Assembly: GCA_023409435.1 (NCBI GenBank)
Contig: JAEYHP010000184.1
Coordinates: 1-13,374 of the forward strand
DNA length: 13,374 bases
Origin: Bacillota bacterium
GTDB taxonomy: Bacteria; Bacillota; Clostridia; Christensenellales; CAG-138
Direction of reading: 5' to 3'
Shown: in pieces, positions 7,187-13,374 of the stretch
How positions within the stretch are numbered: position 1 is the first letter of the stretch
Layout of the letters: every line of letters starts with the position of its first letter
Translations under genes and position numbers: made by a program
Notes under the pieces: generated by a model
The model's database searches: none
Told to the model about the DNA's origin: nothing
What the model saw: only the letters and a program-made list of their open reading frames with translations

Positions 7187-7236
7187 GCTTGCATTTTTGC
7201 AAGCAAATACTATATGCGCTTTTCTGCAAAATTCAA
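7187..7236 (-). promoter_or_regulatory. Possible internal promoter plus palindrome before the ATPase gene
   Basis: On the minus strand TTGAAT (7231-7236) and TATAGT (7209-7214) are spaced by 16 bases, overlapping the end of the HAD gene. Four bases after the -10 box comes a perfect inverted repeat, GCTTGC-AAAAAT-GCAAGC (7187-7204), placed where a repressor would block initiation or elongation. It could instead act as an RNA hairpin upstream of the GGGGAG ribosome binding site. The -35 box is only partly canonical. Confidence 0.4.
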
Positions 7237-8025
7237 TTGGTTAAGTCCCGCGAGCACACCCTGGTGGTCGTTGTCCAGCGTAATATTTCGCGCCTGGCTT
7301 TTTACCTCTTCTGGCGCATTACCCATTGCAAAACAGGTACCGGTGACGAGCAGCATATCCACGTCGTTGAAATTGTCACCGAAAGATACGGTAGCTTCAA
7401 TGGGAATATCATAGTCCTTGCAAAGATATTTGATCGCACTGGATTTGGAGACGGCTCCGTCCATAATTTCAAGATAAGTGTCTTTTGAGCGGTAAACAGA
7501 AAGCCCGAAGAATTGTTCTTTAAGTGCACTGTTGAGGTCCGCGATTGCCTCGGCTTCCCCCATACACAAAAACTTATGTATATGTCCTTCTTGTGGGATG
7601 AAGTCAGAAATTCTGCCTTCTTTCGGCACCGATGCAGTGATGTTTTGTTCCTGCACTATCCATTTGTCATGAATATTGGCTGAAATCCAGTCATGGTAGC
7701 AATAGGCGCTGCAACAAACATGTTTCCATTCTTTTTTAATGAACGCGTTAATGAGGAGCGCTCTTTCATGGCTGATGCCAACGGTTTTGACCGGATCTCC
7801 AAACTCATTGAGGATAAGTGCGCCGCTGTAGCAAACGATGGGCGCTTTAATTCCCAATTTGCGCTGCAGAGGGAGAATTCCCGAAGGCATACGAGCCGAT
7901 ACAAGTATAAAAGGTATGCCGATACGATAGAGTTTCTGTATTTTTTGTCTTGTATCCCGTGAAATACGATGTTTTGAGTCTAGGAGCGTTCCGTCAATAT
8001 CGCAAAAAACCATTTTGTATTGCAT
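7210..8025 (-). CDS. Cof-type HAD-superfamily phosphatase, 271 aa
   Basis: A cytoplasmic HAD hydrolase of the Cof/YidA subfamily (type IIB cap). All four motifs are visible: motif I DIDGTLLD with nucleophile Asp9 and acid/base Asp11, motif II Ser43 (LVSAR), motif III Lys194 (VSKSSAI) and motif IV GDNFND (Asp217, Asp221). The cap is the Cys/His-rich stretch of residues about 85-185. Members dephosphorylate sugar phosphates, FMN or pyridoxal phosphate with broad specificity; in this operon a sugar phosphate is the natural guess. The start lies 14 bases after the ROK stop and has a poor ribosome binding site, so translation probably depends on the upstream gene. The ATPase gene follows after about 40 bases. 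Confidence 0.92.
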   Translation of the reverse strand: MQYKMVFCDIDGTLLDSKHRISRDTRQKIQKLYRIGIPFILVSARMPSGILPLQRKLGIKAPIVCYSGALILNEFGDPVKTVGISHERALLINAFIKKEWKHVCCSAYCYHDWISANIHDKWIVQEQNITASVPKEGRISDFIPQEGHIHKFLCMGEAEAIADLNSALKEQFFGLSVYRSKDTYLEIMDGAVSKSSAIKYLCKDYDIPIEATVSFGDNFNDVDMLLVTGTCFAMGNAPEEVKSQARNITLDNDHQGVLAGLNQLNFAEKRI

Positions 8026-8039
8026 TGTTTCGGAAGTAA

Positions 8040-9266
8040 CTATTTGTCATTCCCCCCTGTGCCAGCCGCCGAAAACATACTGGGCAGTTGTAACACCTTA
8101 TCCGTTGCTGTGGCGGCTGCGCCATAAAGGGTGGGATCTATCTTGAGGCCGGTTATTTTAATCTGTACCTTGGTATGCAGTTCGGGAATAACGCGCTGCT
8201 TAACCACTTCCTGAATAGTAGGCATCAATAAGTCCCCTCCCTGAGATACGACGTCGCCAATGATGATAATGTCGGGGTTATAGGCGTTTATCAGAGTAAC
8301 ACAGCCGTAACCGATATACTCCGCTGCCTCTCGCACCACGTCCCGCGCTTTTTGATTGCCGGCACGAGCCGCTTCAAAAACGGCGTTGCAGGCGTCACTG
8401 CTTTGCGGATTTCCGCTGGGAAGGCATTCCGGCACATGCTGCTGCGCTTTTTTCAATATGGCCGGAGCCGAACAATACATCTCAAGGCAGCCATAGTTGC
8501 CGCATTCACAGCGTGGGCCGTGGGCGTCCACGCTAATATGCCCGGTTTCACATGCGGTACCCTGCACACCCAGAAAAAGGCTGCCGCGCTCAATAATACC
8601 GGAGCCCACGCCATCGCCTACCAAGAAATAGGCCAGCGTGCTCAGTGGCTGGGCATACCCTCCGAACAACCATTCGGCCAGCGCACCCGCGTTTGCATCA
8701 TGCTCTATAAAAACAGGCTTGTTGAATTCTTCCTCGAATTCCTCAATAAAATTGATCGTATGCCAGGCGGACATTTGGGTTACTACCGCAATCCGCCCTT
8801 CATCCCGCAAGTAAGGCCCCGGAACGGCAAGGCCAATGGACACTACATTTTCATATTTCTTTAACATATCGTGTATCTGCTTTTTCATAGCAGAAAGCAC
8901 ATTTTGCGGATCTTCCTCAAGTGAATACTTTGTTTCGGTTTGGATGTATATTTTACCCGAAATATCGAATACGCCTACTGCGAACATCTGTCTTGCAAAC
9001 TTTACCCCAATGATCTGATGCCTGTCGGCGTTCAGCCTAAGCCCTATTGAACGGCGGTTGTCGCTGCCCGTTATAATCCCTACCTCGACTACAATGCCCA
9101 TTTCCATCATCGACGCCACTATTTTTGTAATAGCCGCTTGGGTAAGGCCCGTTTGTCTGGCAATGTCTGCCCGGGAACAAACCTCTTGCTTTTGTAATGT
9201 CTTTACAACAGCAGAGCGGTTTATTTCGGTCAAATCACTATTGTTTTTGCCTAATGCGCCTCTCAT
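8040..9266 (-). CDS. ROK-family transcriptional regulator (XylR/NagC type), 408 aa
   Basis: The likely sugar-responsive regulator of the operon. The N-terminal winged helix-turn-helix spans residues about 14-75 (SRADIARQTGLTQAAITKIV). The ROK sugar-binding domain follows, with AVPGPY, EHDANAGALAEW (Asp190) and a zinc site formed by His243, Cys253, Cys255 and Cys260 (ETGHI and CECGNYGCLE). The glycine-rich phosphate loop reads GDGVGSGII, close to the kinase form, but the N-terminal DNA-binding domain marks this as a regulator. The ATG at 9266 follows a spaced GAGGGTGG. It is the first gene of the operon and is preceded by a promoter whose -10 box carries an inverted repeat, suggesting autoregulation. 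Confidence 0.94.
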   Translation of the reverse strand: MRGALGKNNSDLTEINRSAVVKTLQKQEVCSRADIARQTGLTQAAITKIVASMMEMGIVVEVGIITGSDNRRSIGLRLNADRHQIIGVKFARQMFAVGVFDISGKIYIQTETKYSLEEDPQNVLSAMKKQIHDMLKKYENVVSIGLAVPGPYLRDEGRIAVVTQMSAWHTINFIEEFEEEFNKPVFIEHDANAGALAEWLFGGYAQPLSTLAYFLVGDGVGSGIIERGSLFLGVQGTACETGHISVDAHGPRCECGNYGCLEMYCSAPAILKKAQQHVPECLPSGNPQSSDACNAVFEAARAGNQKARDVVREAAEYIGYGCVTLINAYNPDIIIIGDVVSQGGDLLMPTIQEVVKQRVIPELHTKVQIKITGLKIDPTLYGAAATATDKVLQLPSMFSAAGTGGNDK

Positions 9267-9310
9267 TTTGTTTGCCGTCCACCCTCTTGCCGCTTTAGAG
9301 TATATACGCT

Positions 9311-9364
9311 TTGTTAATCAATTCACTCTGTTAATAGATTAATGCAGGAATATCTATATGTCAA
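9311..9364 (-). promoter_or_regulatory. Sigma-A promoter with overlapping operator-like repeats
   Basis: On the minus strand a perfect -35 TTGACA (9359-9364) is followed after exactly 17 bases by -10 TAATCT (9336-9341), giving a start near 9329 and a leader of about 60 bases before the ROK gene. The -10 box lies inside the inverted repeat TTAAT-AG-ATTAA (9331-9342). On the plus strand GTTAATCAATT (9313) and GTTAATAGATT (9330) form a direct repeat 17 bp apart. This AT-rich half-site layout resembles XylR/NagC operators, so binding by the adjacent ROK protein is a reasonable inference. Confidence 0.65.
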
Positions 9365-9432
9365 CTATTTATTAGAAACTAAAGTATTTCCATCTATTTA
9401 TATAATTTATTTACTTTTATGGGTTTATGATT

Positions 9433-10133
9433 CTAAAGAGTCAAATAATGCCGCGAGAACGGACTGCTCGCAATAAGATTTCTACTTCTTTTTGCAGAAG
9501 TCTCTACATTCATAGCATTTCTGAACGAAAGCCATTCGGATAGCGCTTGTTTTACAGCTGGCGTAATAAATATCTTCCGTTCCTTATTACCTTTCCCAAC
9601 TGCGTTCAAAGGTTCCCAGCGATTTGATCAACATCTAAACTCGCTAATTCTAATAGCCGGAGAGCGCAATTAAGAAATAGAGTAATAATTCAATTATCTA
9701 GAGGCAATGAGGACTTTGTTTGAATCAATAAACGAATAGACTCTTCAAGCGTTAAATACTTAGGGATTCGATAGCTTTGGTGTCTCCAGTTCCTCAGCAA
9801 AATTATTGTTAATTAAATGAGCCTTCGTCTTGAGGTATTCCAAAATTGCCGAATCAAAACGATTTTACGTGCTCTGGTTCCTGCAGACGAATGAAGTTCA
9901 AGTTGACAATATGAAATAAAAGCATATATATCACTCAGACAGATGGAGTTAATAAAGTTTAAATCTACATAGGAAAAATCTTCGTGGTTTTCATAACAGG
10001 TCATTGAGACAAATCGAAAAAACGCTAGAAGGTCAGTCCTGTACTCTTGGATAGTATGATGACTTCTACCTTTAATGGTGATAAGATAATTCAGATACTG
10101 CTGAACGAACGGTCATATTGCGGCTGGCTGCAT
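9433..10133 (-). pseudogene. Decayed, truncated XerC-like tyrosine recombinase
   Basis: No intact frame remains, but pieces in successive frames rebuild a tyrosine recombinase in the right order. The N-terminal SAM-like domain gives PFVQQYLNYLITIKGR and TIQEYRTDLLAFFRFV, then LSDIYAFISYCQ, SAGTRARKIVLIRQFW, YLKTKAHLINNNFAEELE and RIPKYLTLEESIRLL. The catalytic domain gives TLFLNCALRLLELASLDV (catalytic Arg) and GKGNKERKIFITPAVKQAL (beta-2 Lys). The His-x-x-Arg, second His and Tyr region is missing, so the gene is truncated. Lesions are an in-frame TGA at codon 7 (10113-10115), frameshifts near 9840 and 9773, TGA at 9690-9692 and 9606-9608, and a final frame slip near 9470. The ATG at 10133 still has AGAAGGAG seven bases upstream. 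The region is visibly richer in A+T than its neighbours. It cannot make an active enzyme. Confidence 0.85.
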
Positions 10134-10258
10134 AGAATCACTCCTTCTGTTGGAGTATTCGTATTGGCGTGGAATTTCCGAATAATGCGAGTTTTCCAAT
10201 AAAGGGTGGTAAAACAACCAGACGCTCAACTGCGGCTACTTTAATATAGGGAGAAACG

Positions 10259-12058
10259 ATGTTATTATCTGCGGAACATATTTCAAAGAATTACGGAACC
10301 AAGCAGCTGCTGAAGGATGTTTCCATATACCTGAATGAAAGAGACCATGTCGGCATTGTGGGGATCAATGGCACGGGAAAAAGTACGCTGCTGAAAATTT
10401 TAGCTGGCATAGAGCCGCCCGACGAAGGCTCCATTTCCGCCAATTCCAATCTACGAATCTCCTATCTTTCACAAAACCCGGCAATGAACGATGATCTTAC
10501 CGTGCTGGAACAAGTGTTTTCGGAATTCACGCCGCAATTTCGTGAAATCAATGAGTACGAAGTTGTATCCATGCTGACACGGCTGGGCATCACGGATTAC
10601 GAAGCGAAAATAGGGACATTGTCAGGCGGGCAGCGCAAGCGCGTGGCGCTTTCCGCTACGCTTATCCACCCCGCGGACATTCTTATATTGGACGAACCAA
10701 CCAACCACCTTGACAGCGACATGGCAATTTGGCTGGAGCAACGCTTGAGCCGCTTTACCGGCGGCCTGATTATGGTAACCCATGACCGCTATTTTCTTGA
10801 GCGGGTTGTAACCCGCATTGCCGAACTATCCCATAGTAAACTATATACTTATGAGGCCAATTATTCAAAATACCTGGAGCAGAAAGCGCAGCGCGCCGAG
10901 ATGGCCGAAGCAAGCGAGCGCAAACGGCAGGCGATTTTGCGCAAGGAATACCAGTGGATCATGCGCGGCGCCAAGGCACGCTCAACGAAGAGCCGTGAGC
11001 GCATAGAACGATATGGCGCGCTCAAGGATCAAGCAGCGCCTGTAACGGATGCCGCTGTGCAGATGGCGACTGTGTCCAGCCGGTTGGGGCGAAAGCTGAT
11101 TGAACTCGACGATATTACAAAATCCTTTGGCAGCCGCACGATCATTGATCATTTTTCCTACCATATCCAACGGGACGACCGCATCGGCATCGTAGGGAAA
11201 AACGGCGTAGGCAAATCCACACTGCTCAATATCATCGCGGGGGAGCTAACGCCGGACGAGGGCACGGTGGCGGTAGGTTCCACCGTCCGCATTGGCTATT
11301 TTTCGCAGGAGGGGCGTGAACTGGACCCTGGACTGCGGGTTTACGATTTTATCAGTGCAATTGCGAGCGAAACCAAGACTGCGGAAGGCACATTTTCAGC
11401 ATCCCAAATGCTGGAGCGGTTTTTGTTTACCTCCGATCTGCAGTATTCCGCCATCGGCAGGCTCAGTGGCGGTGAAAGACGAAGGCTGTATCTTCTGAGC
11501 ATACTGATCGCGGCGCCCAATATATTGCTGCTCGATGAACCCACCAACGATCTGGATATTGAGACGCTGGCCATTATAGAGGATTATCTGGAATCGTTTC
11601 CCGGGGCCGTCATTGCGGTCTCTCACGATCGCTATTTTCTGGATAAAATAGCAACCTCGATTTTTGAGGTAAACGGGGAAGGCAAAATTACCTGCTATAC
11701 GGGTAATTATACCGAATACGCGGAGCTGCGGGCGGCGGCGCAGCCCCCTGAAGCAAAAAAGGATGTATTACCTTCATATACGGCCGTATCCACTAAAAGC
11801 GACAACCCGGAAAGGCCGAAGAAACTGCGGTTTTCGTTTAAAGAACAGCAAGAGTTTGAGACAATTGATGGCGATATCGCAGCGCTTGAGGCCAACGTGG
11901 CCGCACGCTCTGCCGAGATTGCCGCAGCCGCCAGCGATTATGTGCGCTTGCAGGAGCTTATGGCAAAAATGGAGCTGCTGAAAGCCGAGCTGGAAGTCAA
12001 AACGGAGCGATGGGTCTATCTGAACGAACTGGCTGAGAAGATTGAATCGCAGAAATAG
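10259..12058 (+). CDS. ABC-F family ATPase, Uup/YfmR-like, 599 aa
   Basis: A soluble ribosome-associated ATPase with two ABC domains and no membrane segments. Domain 1 has Walker A GINGTGKST (35-43), signature LSGGQ (121-125), Walker B ILILDEPTNHLD (141-152) and H-loop His175. The inter-domain linker (residues about 190-270) is charged and helical, with EYQWIMRGAKARSTKSRERIE. Domain 2 has Walker A GKNGVGKST (313-321), LSGGE (402-406), LLLDEPTNDLD (423-433) and His456. A C-terminal tail (about 525-599, KLRFSFKEQQEFETI then a heptad-rich coil) matches the C-terminal domain of Uup and YfmR. Such proteins act on stalled ribosomes or structured nucleic acid; an antibiotic-resistance role is less likely given this tail. 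The start has AGGGAG five bases upstream. It diverges from the recombinase relic. Confidence 0.95.
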   Translation: MLLSAEHISKNYGTKQLLKDVSIYLNERDHVGIVGINGTGKSTLLKILAGIEPPDEGSISANSNLRISYLSQNPAMNDDLTVLEQVFSEFTPQFREINEYEVVSMLTRLGITDYEAKIGTLSGGQRKRVALSATLIHPADILILDEPTNHLDSDMAIWLEQRLSRFTGGLIMVTHDRYFLERVVTRIAELSHSKLYTYEANYSKYLEQKAQRAEMAEASERKRQAILRKEYQWIMRGAKARSTKSRERIERYGALKDQAAPVTDAAVQMATVSSRLGRKLIELDDITKSFGSRTIIDHFSYHIQRDDRIGIVGKNGVGKSTLLNIIAGELTPDEGTVAVGSTVRIGYFSQEGRELDPGLRVYDFISAIASETKTAEGTFSASQMLERFLFTSDLQYSAIGRLSGGERRRLYLLSILIAAPNILLLDEPTNDLDIETLAIIEDYLESFPGAVIAVSHDRYFLDKIATSIFEVNGEGKITCYTGNYTEYAELRAAAQPPEAKKDVLPSYTAVSTKSDNPERPKKLRFSFKEQQEFETIDGDIAALEANVAARSAEIAAAASDYVRLQELMAKMELLKAELEVKTERWVYLNELAEKIESQK

Positions 12059-12106
12059 ATTGTACATTCCATCGCTGCCTGTTCCCCACTTGCAGGAGAG
12101 TTCTAC

Positions 12107-12553
12107 ATGAAAATACTAATCGACGCGGACGGTTGCCCTGTGGTGGACAGAACCGTACGTATAGCGAAAGTGCATCATATCGACTGCCTTATTCTGTGCG
12201 ACACGTCTCACTATTTTGAAAAGGACGGGGCGGTGACGCTGGTTTTCTCAAAGGGTACGGACAGTGTTGATTTTGCCCTAGTCAATCGCGCTGCGCAGGG
12301 GGATATTGTAATCACCCAGGATTACGGGCTGGCCGCTATGTGCCTATGTAAACGCGCCGTAGTAATCAATCAGGACGGAATGGAATACACCGCCGACAAT
12401 ATGGATGCGCTGCTGCTTACCCGCCACACGGCCCGGAAAATCCGAAACGCGGGCGGCAAGCTCAAGGGGCCGCCCAAGAGAACCGTAGAGCAGGATAAGA
12501 AATTTGAGGCAGAACTATCCCGCCTTCTGGGCTTCATGAGAGGGACAGAATGA
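12107..12553 (+). CDS. yqxD: YaiI/YqxD family protein (DUF188, UPF0178), 148 aa
   Basis: A small cytoplasmic protein of a widely conserved family with a PIN-like fold and no settled function. The hallmark N-terminus ILIDADGCPVV (Asp6, Asp8) is followed by FSKGTDSVDFALVNRAAQGDIVITQDYGLAA, whose Asp residues would line a PIN-type metal site, and by the C-terminal GGKLKGPPKRT motif. Length is normal for the family. AGGAGA precedes the ATG by about 9 bases. It lies 48 bases after the ABC-F stop on the same strand and may be co-transcribed with it. The acidic residues hint at nuclease activity, but that remains an inference from fold similarity. Confidence 0.92.
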   Translation: MKILIDADGCPVVDRTVRIAKVHHIDCLILCDTSHYFEKDGAVTLVFSKGTDSVDFALVNRAAQGDIVITQDYGLAAMCLCKRAVVINQDGMEYTADNMDALLLTRHTARKIRNAGGKLKGPPKRTVEQDKKFEAELSRLLGFMRGTE

Positions 12554-12640
12554 ACGATAGGAACCGCCAAACATTACGCCTATATGCTGTGCTGAAATTC
12601 GCATTATGTTTAACCCAAGCGGTATCCAAATTTTTAGGAA

Positions 12641-12675
12641 CCCCCGCAGGTTGCGATGCGTTCACCCTGCGGGGG
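12641..12675. terminator. Perfect 10-bp stem-loop at a convergent gene junction
   Basis: CCCCCGCAGG and CCTGCGGGGG form a perfect 10-bp stem with a 15-base loop. It sits between the end of the YqxD gene (12553, plus strand) and the end of release factor 3 (12742, minus strand), where a shared terminator would be expected. Neither side has a clean T tract: the plus side continues GCAAGAAG and the minus side TTCCTAAAAATTT. It is therefore an atypical terminator or a 3'-end protecting structure. The rest of 12554-12741 shows nothing else I can support. Confidence 0.5.
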
Positions 12676-12741
12676 GCAAGAAGATATTAGTTGGTTATAT
12701 AACTGCATTATTATAACGGTGCCTTGTTTACATACCAAGTT

Positions 12742-13374
12742 TCAATCGCCTATAGATTCATGTTCCAATGGAGCAATATCTGCAAATTCGACATTCGGAT
12801 TTTTATCCATGATCCGTTGTAACACCCAATCATTTTTAAATAGTATGACCGGCCGATCAAAGCGGTCTACGACGCGCAATATATCCCCATCAAGTACGGG
12901 CAGCACGGGGTTAGCATCTTCGGGAACAATCCACCGGGCGTGCTGATAACTTAACTGTTCTATTCTGATTTCAGCATTGTACTCTCCAAGCATACGGTAA
13001 GAAAGTACTTCCAATTGAAGTGCGCCTGCGACGCCGACGATGCACCTTTCACCAGTGGACTCCGAATTGCGAAATACCTGTATTGCGCCCTCGGTTTGTA
13101 ATTGATTGATCCCTTTCACAAACTGCTTGCGTTTCCCTGCGTCCATTGCGGAAACATAGGCAAAATGCTCTGCAGGAAACATCGGGATAGGATCAAAGTG
13201 GAAAGGCTTCTTTTCTGAGCACAGGGTATCTCCAATATGGAACTCGCCCGAATCAAACAGCCCAACGATATCTCCGGCATACGCTTCTTCCACAACTGCT
13301 CGGTCCTGTGCCAGGAATTGTTGAGGCTGTGCAAGTCGAATATTCTTTTTCAGGCGCGCGTTATAGACCTGCAT
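12742..13374 (-). CDS. prfC: Peptide chain release factor 3, C-terminal 210 residues (runs off right edge)
   Basis: The C-terminal part of the translational GTPase RF3, which removes RF1 and RF2 from the ribosome after peptide release. The visible segment begins in the beta-barrel domain (MQVYNARLKKNIRLAQPQQF, AQDRAVVEEAYAGDIVGL, FHIGDTL) and continues into the RF3-specific C-terminal domain (FVKGINQLQTEGAIQVFR, IVGVAGALQLEVLSYRMLGE, YQHARWIV), ending 210 codons later at 12742. Full-length RF3 is about 530 residues, so the G domain lies outside the window; the Met at the right edge is internal, not a start. No frameshift or missing segment is seen. Confidence 0.93.
   Translation of the reverse strand: MQVYNARLKKNIRLAQPQQFLAQDRAVVEEAYAGDIVGLFDSGEFHIGDTLCSEKKPFHFDPIPMFPAEHFAYVSAMDAGKRKQFVKGINQLQTEGAIQVFRNSESTGERCIVGVAGALQLEVLSYRMLGEYNAEIRIEQLSYQHARWIVPEDANPVLPVLDGDILRVVDRFDRPVILFKNDWVLQRIMDKNPNVEFADIAPLEHESIGD

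Noticed and set aside
8352..8864. A 170-codon plus-strand frame
   Set aside because: Antisense to the ROK regulator, whose zinc motif and fold are unmistakable.
9813..10004. A 63-residue stand-alone gene
   Set aside because: It is the longest surviving piece of the decayed recombinase; its Met is internal to the ancestral protein and it ends at a frameshift.
10027..10039. AGAAGGTC shared with the tRNA fragment, a possible second att copy
   Set aside because: Only eight bases match, and they lie within the coding remnant of the recombinase with the T arm absent; best explained as chance.
1..13374. CRISPR array, rRNA, insertion sequence or toxin-antitoxin pair
   Set aside because: Read through on both strands; no regularly spaced repeats, transposase motifs, rRNA segments or toxin-antitoxin pairs were seen.

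Overview
The window looks like a piece of a low-to-middle GC Firmicutes chromosome, most likely a Clostridia-type anaerobe. Supporting signs are strong AGGAGG-type ribosome binding sites, a lipoprotein sugar importer, a YqxD-type protein, peptide chain release factor 3 and a clostridial-style XerC-like recombinase. Species cannot be read from the sequence.

Left part (1-2250, genes on the minus strand): the N-terminal 84 codons of an alpha/beta hydrolase run off the left edge. Just upstream is a 190-residue protein of an uncharacterised Firmicutes family, then a 319-residue NHL-repeat beta-propeller protein. A 3' fragment of a tRNA gene (Arg-like, CCA encoded) lies at 2250-2287 with its own terminator at 2211-2241. 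It has no 5' half, which is the usual appearance of an attachment-site scar of an integrated element.

Middle part (2331-9364, all minus strand): a compact sugar-uptake and sugar-use operon. In transcription order it encodes a ROK-family regulator, a Cof-type HAD phosphatase, an MmsA/GguA-like ATPase, an MmsB/GguB-like permease, a ChvE-like lipoprotein binding protein and a D-lyxose ketol-isomerase. A good sigma-A promoter with an inverted repeat over its -10 box precedes the regulator. A second possible promoter with a palindrome precedes the ATPase gene, and a strong stem-loop separates the binding-protein and isomerase genes. The simplest reading is import of a pentose or hexose such as lyxose, xylose or mannose, isomerisation to the ketose, and sugar-responsive control by the ROK protein. 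No sugar kinase is present, so phosphorylation must be encoded elsewhere.

Right part: an A+T-rich stretch (9433-10133) holds a badly decayed, C-terminally truncated tyrosine recombinase gene that no single intact reading frame reveals. It still has a perfect ribosome binding site. Then come, on the plus strand, an ABC-F ATPase of the Uup/YfmR type and a YaiI/YqxD family protein. A 10-bp perfect stem-loop sits at the convergent junction, and the C-terminal 210 codons of release factor 3 run in from the right edge on the minus strand.

The sugar operon thus lies between a tRNA 3' scar and a recombinase relic. This suggests, without proving it, that it arrived on a now immobile integrative element. 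I see no CRISPR array, complete tRNA, rRNA or insertion sequence, and no clearly new defence or biosynthetic system.
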